64,000 bases of DNA, from positions 1 to 64,000 of IMG/VR virus record IMGVR_UViG_3300028840_002847; one strand, given 5' to 3'. Below, piece after piece: positions 41,333-48,853 of the stretch. The notes under the pieces were generated by a model that saw only the letters and a list, made by a program, of their open reading frames with translations, did no database searches and had not been told where the DNA came from. Both the position numbers and the translations under genes were made by a program. Position 1 is the stretch's first letter. Each line of letters opens with the position of its first letter. The stretch is from a virus.

Positions 41333-42290
41333 TCTTACAGACTACAAGAAGAAAAAAAGAAAGCGCCACGCCTTTGACCCGCACGGGAACGTCAACGGGT
41401 ACCGCCGCCGGATCGATCATACTGTCTGGGAGCCGATATATTATCCTTTAACCTTTGAGGACTTCCGGCCCTTCGATATTCTAGGGGTGGAAAGCAAATC
41501 TGAGATTGGTGTAGGAATTAGAACCGCGTCCTTGGTTGACGGCAAGCCCGCTTTTCTGAACCACGTAGGGCAAGTAATTCTCAAGGACGGAAAGCTAGTT
41601 GTCAGCGAAGCTAACTTCCCGGTCCATGCCTACACCCCGGTAGAAGATTATCTCAGGGCGCAGGCGGAAGGGAAGTGCAGGCTTACCCTTATGAGGATAG
41701 ACACTAGGGTGTATGGTGGCGATATGCCTGAGTCTAAGAAGATGGTAGCCGAAGCAGCCTGTCTTGAATATCACCTATCCTTAGAAGGTTACAAATATAC
41801 TGCTGGGATATTCTTTCCCCTCGCCGCTTTCAGTATCCTGAGAAATTTCACCCCGCTTATCAGAGGGAGGTATTATAATCTGCCTGTCGAGGATATGTTT
41901 AAGATATTCATCTGCTCAAATATCGTTGACTTAGGCTGGAAAACAGGGCAGGAGATAACGGGGAAAGATTGGTTCTTGTCTAGCCTCCATAAGTATATAA
42001 CCACCCCTCAAGATATATTTGAAGGGCCCTACACTCTGTTTATATGCGGCTGGACTAGGGAGCCGAAACAACTCAATAGGGAGAGGCGAATAAATGAAGA
42101 TAGAAAGCGCACGAAAGTACGCTACAGTCCTCATGGTAACCGCATGGGCGCTCTGCTTTACGGCGATTACCGGGGCTGTAGTCTACCTGATGGTAGTAGG
42201 GAAAGACCCGGATACAAAACTTTATATGGCTATATTGACCGCCTTCATATCCTCAGTGCAGTCGATAATCGGCTTCTACTTCCTTGCTAA
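41319..42290 (+). CDS. Permuted NlpC/P60 (YiiX-like papain-fold) protein
   Basis: The protein has PAFLNHVGQVI (candidate catalytic His near 88), an EANFPVHAYTPVEDYL segment, LTLMRID, and later FKIFICSNIVDLGW (candidate catalytic Cys near 209). This His-first, Cys-later order is that of permuted NlpC/P60 peptidases and lipid-acting relatives. Being next to a holin-like gene it might act in lysis. The C-terminal about 65 residues overlap the holin-like gene in another frame and are probably not conserved. It overlaps the glycosyltransferase by 14 nt. Confidence 0.58.
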   Translation: MRQSSLTDYKKKKRKRHAFDPHGNVNGYRRRIDHTVWEPIYYPLTFEDFRPFDILGVESKSEIGVGIRTASLVDGKPAFLNHVGQVILKDGKLVVSEANFPVHAYTPVEDYLRAQAEGKCRLTLMRIDTRVYGGDMPESKKMVAEAACLEYHLSLEGYKYTAGIFFPLAAFSILRNFTPLIRGRYYNLPVEDMFKIFICSNIVDLGWKTGQEITGKDWFLSSLHKYITTPQDIFEGPYTLFICGWTREPKQLNRERRINEDRKRTKVRYSPHGNRMGALLYGDYRGCSLPDGSRERPGYKTLYGYIDRLHILSAVDNRLLLPC

Positions 42291-42324
42291 GAAACGAAAC
42301 GGGGAAGATGCCCCGCCGGAATAG
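42094..42324 (+). CDS. Holin-like membrane protein
   Basis: The 76-residue protein has two transmembrane segments (ATVLMVTAWALCFTAITGAV and YMAILTAFISSVQSIIGFYF) and a charged tail, like small holins. The GGGAGAGG ribosome binding site is strong although it lies inside the preceding gene. It is the last plus-strand gene before the terminator. Confidence 0.68.
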   Translation: MKIESARKYATVLMVTAWALCFTAITGAVVYLMVVGKDPDTKLYMAILTAFISSVQSIIGFYFLAKKRNGEDAPPE

Positions 42325-42342
42325 TACTGCTAAACAGTAAGA

Positions 42343-42377
42343 AGCACCGACCCCTTATCAGGGCCGGTGCTTTTTGT
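42343..42377 (+). terminator. Rho-independent terminator between convergent operons
   Basis: AGCACCG (42343-42349) pairs with CGGTGCT (42365-42371), and CCC/GGG extend the stem after one mismatch, followed by TTTTTGTTT. It ends the late operon exactly where minus-strand genes end. Confidence 0.88.
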
Positions 42378-42746
42378 TTAAGCTGAGTGCTTCCTCACAA
42401 ATAGCCTGAATAAGAATAGCCTTATCCTCCGAAACAGCCCGGGCGGGGGTAAGGTTACCGCCGGCTCGTTCTTAGGCGGTGTGTAAACCCTCATCTTATA
42501 AAAGCACTTCGGGCATACGATCGGGATCCGCGCCGCAAAAGGAGTATTGTCCGACTCCCGGTTAAGCGTGCAGTCAGCCCAACCCCACCACCCTGAGCCA
42601 TGACACCGCTTACAGCTAGACTTGGCTTTAGTAAAGTCAAAGTCTTGCGCCCCGCGAACTACCCACGTTCCCTTCCTCTGGTCCCAGCCTACGCAGACAA
42701 TCGCGGTAAAAGTTTCTCTAATCAATAAAGGTTGCTTCTTCGTCAT
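42378..42746 (-). CDS. Zinc-binding protein with DnaJ-like CxxCxGxG motif
   Basis: The 122-residue protein has CKRCHGSGWWG and CPKC. The start is ATG 42746, behind AGGAGG. It ends beside the terminator, so it is the last gene of the minus-strand operon. Confidence 0.75.
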   Translation of the reverse strand: MTKKQPLLIRETFTAIVCVGWDQRKGTWVVRGAQDFDFTKAKSSCKRCHGSGWWGWADCTLNRESDNTPFAARIPIVCPKCFYKMRVYTPPKNEPAVTLPPPGLFRRIRLFLFRLFVRKHSA

Positions 42747-42943
42747 TAAGGCCTCCTGTCCCACGCCTCGTCCGCAGCCTTAAGCCACGGGGCGCCGGGT
42801 TCCATGTTTCCGTGTGTTAATACCTTAGGTCCTGTTGCCCCACAATTAGGGCATCTATCACAACCGTGAGTACTTGCTGTATTGACCGAAAAGTATAGCA
42901 CGCCTGTGTACCCGCAGAACGGGCAGGCTTCTGTTGTTGCCAT
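42746..42943 (-). CDS. Lar-like zinc-ribbon protein
   Basis: The 65-residue protein has CPFCGYTG, CPNCGATGP and a C-terminal AWDRRP. This is the layout of Lar family restriction-alleviation proteins (CPFCG...C..CG..GP...WNRR). Rac-prophage Lar modulates type I restriction; whether this one does is unknown. Start ATG 42943 behind GGGGAGG. Confidence 0.6.
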   Translation of the reverse strand: MATTEACPFCGYTGVLYFSVNTASTHGCDRCPNCGATGPKVLTHGNMEPGAPWLKAADEAWDRRP

Positions 42944-42945
42944 CT

Positions 42946-43125
42946 TCAACCTCCCCTCAGAGTTTGTAGCCGGGTTTCAAGCGCTTGCTTCTCCCCGGCG
43001 GTTAAATCGTTTTTATAATCTGCGAGCGCCATCTCTATTCCTTGCGCTTCCTGCTCTTTTGACATGGGGCAATGACAGGCTGCTGGGTAGCATTTATCGC
43101 AGAATTCAAAGCCTGTTTTCCTCAT
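42946..43125 (-). CDS. Very small Cys-rich protein
   Basis: A 59-residue frame starting at ATG 43125 behind GGAGGG, with FCDKCYPAACHCP near the N-terminus and a helical remainder. It overlaps the upstream stop (ATGA). Coupling, ribosome binding site and cysteine pattern support it. Confidence 0.7.
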   Translation of the reverse strand: MRKTGFEFCDKCYPAACHCPMSKEQEAQGIEMALADYKNDLTAGEKQALETRLQTLRGG

Positions 43126-43373
43126 ACGCCCTCCTTGAAGTAATAGGTGTTATATCCCTGCGCCCCGTGGGCGAAGATATAATTACCCTCTAATACTTTG
43201 GCGTAGCACTTAGGGCATAGATCTACCCTTTGCGAACATATATGATTCCGGGTTGAGCGCCCCTCGGTCTGCTCGGTAGTAAATATAATGCCCAGTTCTT
43301 TTGTAATCCCGGTATCAATATCTAAAGGTGCTCCGCAACCCTCTATATCACAGGTAATAGTTGTCGTCCTCAT
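43122..43373 (-). CDS. Small zinc-binding protein
   Basis: The 83-residue protein has CDIEGC, a distant CSQRVDLCPKC, and starts behind AGGAG. Function is unknown. Confidence 0.7.
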   Translation of the reverse strand: MRTTTITCDIEGCGAPLDIDTGITKELGIIFTTEQTEGRSTRNHICSQRVDLCPKCYAKVLEGNYIFAHGAQGYNTYYFKEGV

Positions 43374-43376
43374 GTT

Positions 43377-43634
43377 CTATATCTCCTGTTCTAAATTCTC
43401 TACTCGTTCTTTCCAATAAGCAAGTTCATCTTCTGCCTTTACAGGACTTTCTAACATCTCGGTAGGCCATAAAGTAGTCTGGCCGTCATTGAACTTCATA
43501 AGAGCGACTTTGTATCCGGCCCGATAATCTATAAGTTGGGCGACTACGAAATGCTCAAATACTGTATAAGGAACATCTGCCTCTAGTGCCGGGAGTAACA
43601 AACGGCATAAGGCCCCTTTTTCTATATTACTCAT
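43377..43634 (-). CDS. Hypothetical early protein
   Basis: An 85-residue protein from ATG 43634 (GGGGAGG). It ends with a helical ELAYWKERVENLEQEI segment. No family is recognised. Confidence 0.65.
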   Translation of the reverse strand: MSNIEKGALCRLLLPALEADVPYTVFEHFVVAQLIDYRAGYKVALMKFNDGQTTLWPTEMLESPVKAEDELAYWKERVENLEQEI

Positions 43635-43894
43635 AATCTGCGCCTCCCCGTTGCCCGGGCTATATGAACCCCGAGATTTATCAGCGAGTATTCGGGCCAA
43701 GGCTTTTTATTGTAAGCCCGCGTCCACCCTAAAGGGTCTAATGCTTCGGTCATATAATCCCGGTATTTTATTACCTCAATCAAATGAGCCTTCCGGGCTT
43801 TAATATCACGCCGTATCTTGAGTATAAAATAAATAACAAATCCAAGAACTACGGGCATGATGTATATTAAGATAAAGTCTGCAAAGTTATTCAT
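43631..43894 (-). CDS. Single-pass membrane protein
   Basis: The 87-residue protein has one N-terminal transmembrane helix (FILIYIMPVVLGFVIYFILK) and a basic tail. Start ATG 43894 behind AAGGAGG. Confidence 0.68.
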   Translation of the reverse strand: MNNFADFILIYIMPVVLGFVIYFILKIRRDIKARKAHLIEVIKYRDYMTEALDPLGWTRAYNKKPWPEYSLINLGVHIARATGRRRL

Positions 43895-44105
43895 TATTTC
43901 GCCTCCTTCTGCTCTGGGCTTCTTCATAAGCCCGGGCAATTTTACTGTTCCACTCGTCGGTGTCTGCAAGTACTCTTACCTCGTCGAAATATCTCCCCAT
44001 CTGTTTTTCCCTAAAGATAGCTTCGACATTGATTTGATTGCGGTGTGTCTTGCAGTACCTTAAATACCTTTGGTGGGTAGGGGATATTACGGCAACGGTT
44101 TTCAT
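43887..44105 (-). CDS. Hypothetical early protein
   Basis: A 72-residue protein with AAGGAG ribosome binding site. The N-terminal VAVISPTHQRYLRYCK resembles a Rossmann-like first strand, but the protein is too short to judge. The C-terminus is Arg-rich. Confidence 0.65.
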   Translation of the reverse strand: MKTVAVISPTHQRYLRYCKTHRNQINVEAIFREKQMGRYFDEVRVLADTDEWNSKIARAYEEAQSRRRRNNE

Positions 44106-44323
44106 TGGTCGTACTCCTTTTGGTTAACAATTACGAAGCGGTCACTACATTTGTTTTTATCGGTAATGACCCCTATCCCATCATTAAAGGTAGAAAAAAA
44201 ACAATACTGTTTCCCCTTTGATGTTTCTGATATCCTCCCTTGGTCTATAACGTATTTTACATGACCTAATATCTCTGAAATCTCAAAGCGGGAGCGGTTC
44301 TCGATTATTATTTTTTCAGCCAT
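44102..44323 (-). CDS. Hypothetical early protein
   Basis: A 73-residue protein behind AGGAGGAG, overlapping the next gene by 4 nt. No motif is seen. Confidence 0.65.
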   Translation of the reverse strand: MAEKIIIENRSRFEISEILGHVKYVIDQGRISETSKGKQYCFFSTFNDGIGVITDKNKCSDRFVIVNQKEYDQ

Positions 44324-44336
44324 ATCTCCTCCTTAA

Positions 44337-44633
44337 TTATTCTTCCCGGCTTTCAAAAATCACGTAGCCTTCCCATAAGACCTCGCACATAAAATCCCAG
44401 AAATCTTTTGTCAATCCCAGCCCGCTAGCGCCGCCTTCGATATATCCGGCTTCACGCCACGTCTGCAGGGTTTTCCGTTCTTCCCCGTTAATATGCCGGG
44501 GTTCAATCTTCTGGGAGTTAACCATCACGTATTGGATATACGGAATAAGCCGGAGCTCGGTCTTTGATATATCCCTGCCGAGTCGCTTATTGGCTATCTC
44601 CTGAATCTTCTTTGATAATTGTCCTCGGTTCAT
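44337..44633 (-). CDS. Hypothetical early protein
   Basis: A 98-residue helical protein behind AGGAGG; the GEERKTLQTWREAGYIEGG segment looks like a winged-helix recognition region, unproven. Confidence 0.65.
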   Translation of the reverse strand: MNRGQLSKKIQEIANKRLGRDISKTELRLIPYIQYVMVNSQKIEPRHINGEERKTLQTWREAGYIEGGASGLGLTKDFWDFMCEVLWEGYVIFESREE

Positions 44634-44642
44634 AGTGGCCTC

Positions 44643-44981
44643 CTATACATAACCAGCGGTTTCGTTATCGGCAGCGGCATAACTCTGCTCATCTTCGTCC
44701 TCATATGGGTAGGGCAATATAAACCTCTCCGCTCCCTGCCAATCCCGGGGCCGCCCGTCCGGATAGGTTGCTACCGAGGGCCGCACCTTATTAAATAATA
44801 TTCCCCCTTCAATTTCCTCGGCCTCAATACCGAAGTCCTCCAGCGGCGTAGAGCCGTGCCGCTTTGTCATCTTCCCGAAGTTCTCTAGGCTCCGGTGTAA
44901 GTAGAACAGGTAATCCCCGTCGGCATAGGTTACGTGCCGAGGGGAGGGTCTGTCGCAATCGTTAACGATAAAGAATTGCAT
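44643..44981 (-). CDS. Hypothetical early protein
   Basis: A 112-residue acidic protein behind AGGAGG. No family is recognised. Confidence 0.65.
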   Translation of the reverse strand: MQFFIVNDCDRPSPRHVTYADGDYLFYLHRSLENFGKMTKRHGSTPLEDFGIEAEEIEGGILFNKVRPSVATYPDGRPRDWQGAERFILPYPYEDEDEQSYAAADNETAGYV

Positions 44982-44990
44982 AGTGTCCTC

Positions 44991-45269
44991 CTATTGGTAT
45001 GGCAGTAACAACTGCCCCGCTAGTGTAGCGGCTGGTTTTGCCGAGCCTATCTCGACGGCTTCGTCTAATTCTTTAATCCTCCCCCGGAGCTCAGCAACTT
45101 CAACTAAACTTATAATCTCCACCGGAAGCACCTCTATCAGCCCATGGTTCTTTATATGTTCTAGAACGTCGTTGAAGTATTCCTCCTTCTCCCTCCAGCC
45201 GCAATCGCCATCCTGATTGTTAAAGGCTTCCCGGGTCAAGTAGTAGAGGCATTCCTTAAAGCCCTTCAT
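44991..45269 (-). CDS. Hypothetical early protein
   Basis: A 92-residue helical, acidic protein with AAAGGAC ribosome binding site; overlaps the upstream gene by 14 nt. No motif is seen. Confidence 0.62.
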   Translation of the reverse strand: MKGFKECLYYLTREAFNNQDGDCGWREKEEYFNDVLEHIKNHGLIEVLPVEIISLVEVAELRGRIKELDEAVEIGSAKPAATLAGQLLLPYQ

Positions 45270-45441
45270 GACTGCCCGTCCTTTCTCTAACGTAAACCCA
45301 CTTCCTATATCCTAGAGGCATTATATCTCTAGAGTTTGGGGGTTCATTAAGCCACTCTTTAGTAGAGCATTCTTCCCACCAAACCTTGCCGCCGGTTACC
45401 TTTTCAGCGAACCACTTGCGGCGCTCTTTTTTCTTAACCAT
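45256..45441 (-). CDS. Small basic protein
   Basis: A 61-residue Lys/Arg/Trp-rich protein behind AAGGAAGG. Unknown. Confidence 0.6.
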   Translation of the reverse strand: MVKKKERRKWFAEKVTGGKVWWEECSTKEWLNEPPNSRDIMPLGYRKWVYVRERTGSHEGL

Positions 45442-45466
45442 GCTACCTTCCTTTTTTTGGGTTCCC

Positions 45467-45631
45467 TTATCTGTTTAGTAATATTATTATTCCTGCTACC
45501 GCCGCTATAATTCCTATTACAATCCCAATAAGCCCGGGCCACGGGGAGTTATTTATTTCTCCCTTGGTATATCCCACCACAGCTATAATGTTGGCTACTA
45601 AAAGCAATATTATTCCTGCTAAAGTTTTCAT
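45467..45631 (-). CDS. Small two-pass membrane protein
   Basis: A 54-residue protein from ATG 45631 with two hydrophobic helices (LAGIILLLVANIIAVVGY and LIGIVIGIIAAVAGIIILL). Ribosome binding site weak. Possibly holin-like or superinfection-related; unknown. Confidence 0.55.
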   Translation of the reverse strand: MKTLAGIILLLVANIIAVVGYTKGEINNSPWPGLIGIVIGIIAAVAGIIILLNR

Positions 45632-45636
45632 GATAT

Positions 45637-45852
45637 TTACGCCGTTAAGAGAGCTATTGCAGGGTTGCGCCCGGTGCCGCCGCAGGTCGTGCAGAGCCGG
45701 AACATTGAATAAAATTCGTTCCCTGTCCCGTCGCAACGTTTGCATAAGTCAACCCTCGCGAGCAGGTTTTGATTCCGGGTTTCATAATCCATCCTCATGT
45801 GGCCCGGGAGTGTATTTAAGGCTACTATCTCAAAGTGTTTGAATTCGCTCAT
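45637..45852 (-). CDS. DnaJ-type zinc-finger protein
   Basis: A 71-residue protein with CKRCDGTG and CTTCGGTGR, the CxxCxGxG pair of the DnaJ cysteine-rich domain. ATG 45852 preferred to GTG 45864. Confidence 0.68.
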   Translation of the reverse strand: MSEFKHFEIVALNTLPGHMRMDYETRNQNLLARVDLCKRCDGTGNEFYSMFRLCTTCGGTGRNPAIALLTA

Positions 45853-45854
45853 AA

Positions 45855-46469
45855 TTAATCCCACCTTATAAAGCCTCGTTTACCTCCCCCGGGAGAGAGG
45901 ACAGCCTGCCGTTCTACGTCCTCCTTTGGAACCTCAGACAATGCCCGGGCAATGTCATGGATTGTTCCAATGCAGGGGCGAAACCCTTTAGCCGCATACT
46001 TAAAAGCCCGGCGCAGGGAGTCAACTTCAAAGCCCCGGAGGAACTTGTTTACCGATAAGTGCTTACGCTCTACTGCTAAGAGCGCTTCAATAGTTGTGAG
46101 TACCGCCTCACCGTCATAGGCAAACTGACAGAGGTAGTAGTCGAACTTATCGAAGCACTCCCTTATTGTGGACGAGTAGACTTTGATAAGCTGAACAGGT
46201 GTCCCGGCTACATTGTACTCGTCCATTCTCTCGGTACTGCGGGAGAGGTTTTGGGAGAGGTTGTTTTCTTTGACGAAATTAGCAAGGTGTCCGTCGTTTA
46301 TTGCGAATACGTCTATATCCCGGGAAGTCTCTTTCCCGGTAAACCACGCCCTCACCGCCCCGCCTGCTATCCAGCAGTTAGGCGGGATAATGAAATCGTG
46401 AATAGGCGTACCCATGAGCAGGTGCTCAGGGATTACTATAAGCCAGTCAAGGTCTATGATAGTTGCCAT
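45855..46469 (-). CDS. Nucleotidyltransferase-fold protein
   Basis: A 204-residue protein with CWIAGGAVRAWFTG followed by SRDIDVFAI, the GG...DxD signature of the polymerase-beta nucleotidyltransferase superfamily (CCA-adding and related). The C-terminal part is helical. Start ATG 46469 behind AAGGAGG. It may modify a tRNA, a nucleotide or a protein; substrate unknown. Confidence 0.65.
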   Translation of the reverse strand: MATIIDLDWLIVIPEHLLMGTPIHDFIIPPNCWIAGGAVRAWFTGKETSRDIDVFAINDGHLANFVKENNLSQNLSRSTERMDEYNVAGTPVQLIKVYSSTIRECFDKFDYYLCQFAYDGEAVLTTIEALLAVERKHLSVNKFLRGFEVDSLRRAFKYAAKGFRPCIGTIHDIARALSEVPKEDVERQAVLSPGGGKRGFIRWD

Positions 46470-46479
46470 ATTGTCCTCC

Positions 46480-46905
46480 TTATTCAGTGCCACTTCCCCA
46501 TTTATCAATGGTATAATCGTGGCACCGTTCTTTGAATATTCTTTCTGCAGTCCCGAAACTTACCCCGCAGAGTTGGGCGCAGGCGTTGAGGCTCTGTTTG
46601 TCCTCGAAGTAGTAGAACATTATCCGTTCCTCGAGGGCGCCCCGGGTTTTGAAACGACCTGTTGTTTTTTTCCTCCCTCTCTTTTTCCGGGTCCGGACTC
46701 CTTTAAGTTGGATATTTACTGTAATAGAATTATCCCACTTGTACCCGGCTATCCCAAAACGATCGGGGAGACGATCTAATCCCCTTGATTGGGTTATAGT
46801 CGCTTCCTTTGACCTGTCTACTAAGAGGATAAGCCCGCGCAGGAACTCTTTTACCTTAGCCTTGTCGTGCTTATTCATCTCAGCCTTTTTCGCTTGAGGC
46901 TTCAT
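46480..46905 (-). CDS. Helix-turn-helix protein
   Basis: A 141-residue basic protein (RTRKKRGRKKTTGR in the middle) with a C-terminal HTH (QSLNACAQLCGVSFGTAERIF). Likely DNA binding. Ribosome binding site GGGAGG; overlaps the clamp-like gene by 26 nt. Confidence 0.65.
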   Translation of the reverse strand: MKPQAKKAEMNKHDKAKVKEFLRGLILLVDRSKEATITQSRGLDRLPDRFGIAGYKWDNSITVNIQLKGVRTRKKRGRKKTTGRFKTRGALEERIMFYYFEDKQSLNACAQLCGVSFGTAERIFKERCHDYTIDKWGSGTE

Positions 46906-47671
46906 TAGCGCTCCCTCCCTCTTTGATAGCCTTAGCCTTTTTTAAGGCTGCCTCAGTAGCGGGAGTAATAGGCTCTTGCTCCCTCAAGGCATAGTCTTGC
47001 ACTATGTCAGCTAACTCTATAATCAGATTTTTAGCCGCAGCCTCAGCCATGCCTGCTTCGTGCCGGGCACGGTATTCGGCTGCTTCCTTAGCTTCGGCAA
47101 TGGTTTGGACTTCTTTGTCCCGCATAGGCATTATTACCCCGATAAAGTCCTGTCCTGTTTCAGCCGAGGACGCTCTGATTACTATAGGGTCATTGTAAGA
47201 CCAAGCCTCAATCCGTATCTGAGGCACACCTTTATCTCCACGGTGAAAGGCTGTAGCCATGGAGCATATCTCCCCCAATAGATAAGGGCTAAAGGATAAT
47301 GTAAGCTCAGGCGGGTCTTTGGGAAACACGTGTTGCCAAGCAGGGTACCGCCCCTCAAGAGGCTTGCACTGCAAGTCTACTTTGTCCTTTTCCCGGGTGA
47401 GGGTGAGGGTGCAACTATCCTTCTCTCCGGCAAGGCTTAAGACGGATTTCTTATCGAAGAGCTTGTCTATCTCAATGACCTGTTTCTTAGAGATAATAAC
47501 CGGGTAGAGCTTATCCATACCCGGTTCCTCCCCGTTGGGGTAGGTGACAGCGGCAAGCATTCGGCCGCTAGTCGCTACGGTGTGGTCTTTGTCGAAGCAA
47601 ACGCCGTTGAGAATATAACGGGTCTCGTCTTTGCTTACGGCTTTGACCACACACAGATTTTTCTTATTCAT
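46880..47671 (-). CDS. Sliding-clamp-like protein
   Basis: A 263-residue protein with features of beta clamps: YILNGVCFDKDHTVATSGRMLAA (the D-hTVATDGhRLA-like strand) and FIGVIMPMR near residue 190, like the clamp C-terminal VIMPMRL. It is shorter than bacterial DnaN, then carries a helical Ala/Glu-rich tail. It would tether a DNA polymerase, which is not in this window. Start ATG 47671 behind AAGGAGG. Confidence 0.62.
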   Translation of the reverse strand: MNKKNLCVVKAVSKDETRYILNGVCFDKDHTVATSGRMLAAVTYPNGEEPGMDKLYPVIISKKQVIEIDKLFDKKSVLSLAGEKDSCTLTLTREKDKVDLQCKPLEGRYPAWQHVFPKDPPELTLSFSPYLLGEICSMATAFHRGDKGVPQIRIEAWSYNDPIVIRASSAETGQDFIGVIMPMRDKEVQTIAEAKEAAEYRARHEAGMAEAAAKNLIIELADIVQDYALREQEPITPATEAALKKAKAIKEGGSANEASSEKG

Positions 47672-47832
47672 TGTGTCCTCCTTTTTAATTGATCGCACCA
47701 AAGGACGAGTCTTTCCTTAAACGTCCCGTGCGCCTTTGCCATATGGATAGTTAATCCACGATAGGAAAAGGTCCCATAATTGCAATACCGACACCTGTAT
47801 AGGTGCCGGGTCTCGTTATTGCTTGCTACCAT
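47668..47832 (-). CDS. Tiny C2H2 zinc-finger protein
   Basis: A 54-residue frame from ATG 47832 behind TAGGAGG, overlapping the clamp-like start by 4 nt (ATGA). It reads CRYCNYGTFSYRGLTIHMAKAH, a C-x2-C-x12-H-x4-H classical zinc finger given here in two parts (CRYCNY, then TIHMAKAH). Such fingers are uncommon in bacteria and phages. Coupling and ribosome binding site support it. Confidence 0.75.
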   Translation of the reverse strand: MVASNNETRHLYRCRYCNYGTFSYRGLTIHMAKAHGTFKERLVLWCDQLKRRTQ

Positions 47833-47855
47833 AAATTCCTCCTAGGTTAAAACTT

Positions 47856-48062
47856 CTAGTAGATATAAGCGCACCAAGTAAACTTAAAGCAGGCACACTT
47901 GGTACACTTCCCCATGCCTTTGTTAGCCGGGGTATTCGCCCCAACGTGATATTCATGCTCACTCTTAAGATGGCCGCAATAGCACATCTCGTCTTTAATC
48001 TTGGGCATCTTTTCTTTTTTCGGCTTCTTAGCCGCGGTCACTTTCTTTTTCTTTGCAGGCAT
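47856..48062 (-). CDS. Small Lys-rich Cys/His protein
   Basis: A 68-residue protein with a Lys-rich N-terminus and CYCGHLKSEHEYH...CTKCACFKF. Start ATG 48062 (GGAGGG). Possible metal-dependent nucleic-acid binder. Confidence 0.65.
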   Translation of the reverse strand: MPAKKKKVTAAKKPKKEKMPKIKDEMCYCGHLKSEHEYHVGANTPANKGMGKCTKCACFKFTWCAYIY

Positions 48063-48237
48063 CACAACCCTCCTTTACATTTTCCTGAATCCATCGGACG
48101 AGAAACTTAGTCCACTTCCACCCGTCAAGCGGGCAGAGCTCGGCCAATGAATCGAGTTCATCTTCTGAGCATTCGGCTATATCGAAACTGCCGAACTTAC
48201 CATTGCGTCTTGCTCTGACATACGCTCCTGTTATCAT
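48028..48237 (-). CDS. Hypothetical early protein
   Basis: A 69-residue acidic protein behind AAGGAGG; C-terminus CDACKEKESDRG. Overlaps the next gene by 35 nt. Confidence 0.6.
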   Translation of the reverse strand: MITGAYVRARRNGKFGSFDIAECSEDELDSLAELCPLDGWKWTKFLVRWIQENVKEGCDACKEKESDRG

Positions 48238-48246
48238 AGCGCCTCC

Positions 48247-48519
48247 TTAGAATGCAGGGGTATCTTCATCGCCGAAGGGCGGGGGCGCATCATCATCGCC
48301 GACTTCCTGCAGAGCTTCGCCGAAGCCCTTCTCGCCCGCAAGCCACTCCGGGATTACTACCTTCCCGGTGTCGCCCTCGTTGCTGATATCTGTTCCCGGG
48401 AGTAGCTGAGATTTAGGCAGCCACACGTCGTTACTCCAGCCCGGTACCGAGACGAGCAGAGCCTTTGGAGTTGTCTTTACTACTTTAAGCCTATAAACTG
48501 TTACGTCGTTATTCGCCAT
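48247..48519 (-). CDS. Small OB-like protein with acidic C-terminal tail
   Basis: A 90-residue protein: five predicted strands (VTVYRLKVVKTTPKALLVSV, then VWLPKSQLL) and a tail DDDAPPPFGDEDTPAF. The acidic, aromatic-ending tail resembles SSB tips (DDDIPF). An ssDNA-binding role is inference. Confidence 0.6.
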   Translation of the reverse strand: MANNDVTVYRLKVVKTTPKALLVSVPGWSNDVWLPKSQLLPGTDISNEGDTGKVVIPEWLAGEKGFGEALQEVGDDDAPPPFGDEDTPAF

Positions 48520-48679
48520 TTTGGTCCTCCTTTAGGACATAGCCTGATTGATTTAACGCCTTATAGATTTGCCGCTTTACCGAAAGGTAGGCGTCTTCCC
48601 TCTCAGGGCATTTTGACCATTGTGTCCATACCCTCTTTATAACCATATCGAGGGCATTAAGTTGTTGATCTATCGCCAT
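48509..48679 (-). CDS. Very small hypothetical protein
   Basis: A 56-residue helical frame from ATG 48679, overlapping the next gene by 11 nt. Supported by packing and AAAGGA upstream. Confidence 0.6.
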   Translation of the reverse strand: MAIDQQLNALDMVIKRVWTQWSKCPEREDAYLSVKRQIYKALNQSGYVLKEDQNGE

Positions 48680-48685
48680 AAATTA

Positions 48686-48853
48686 TTATCCTTTTCCGGA
48701 GTTTCTCAGCCGGATAAAGTATTCGCCTGTTATCGGATCCTCCTTAATCCATTTCTCAGACAAGTTTTTAGATTTGCAGAAAATCTTGAGGCACCGCTTG
48801 CTATTAGAGCGCACTATGCCTCCCTTAACTGGTAACGGGTATTTTGCTCCCAT
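48686..48853 (-). CDS. Very small basic protein
   Basis: A 55-residue Lys-rich frame from ATG 48853 behind GGAGG, with KRCLKIFCKSKNLSEKW. Overlaps the upstream gene by 29 nt. Confidence 0.62.
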   Translation of the reverse strand: MGAKYPLPVKGGIVRSNSKRCLKIFCKSKNLSEKWIKEDPITGEYFIRLRNSGKG

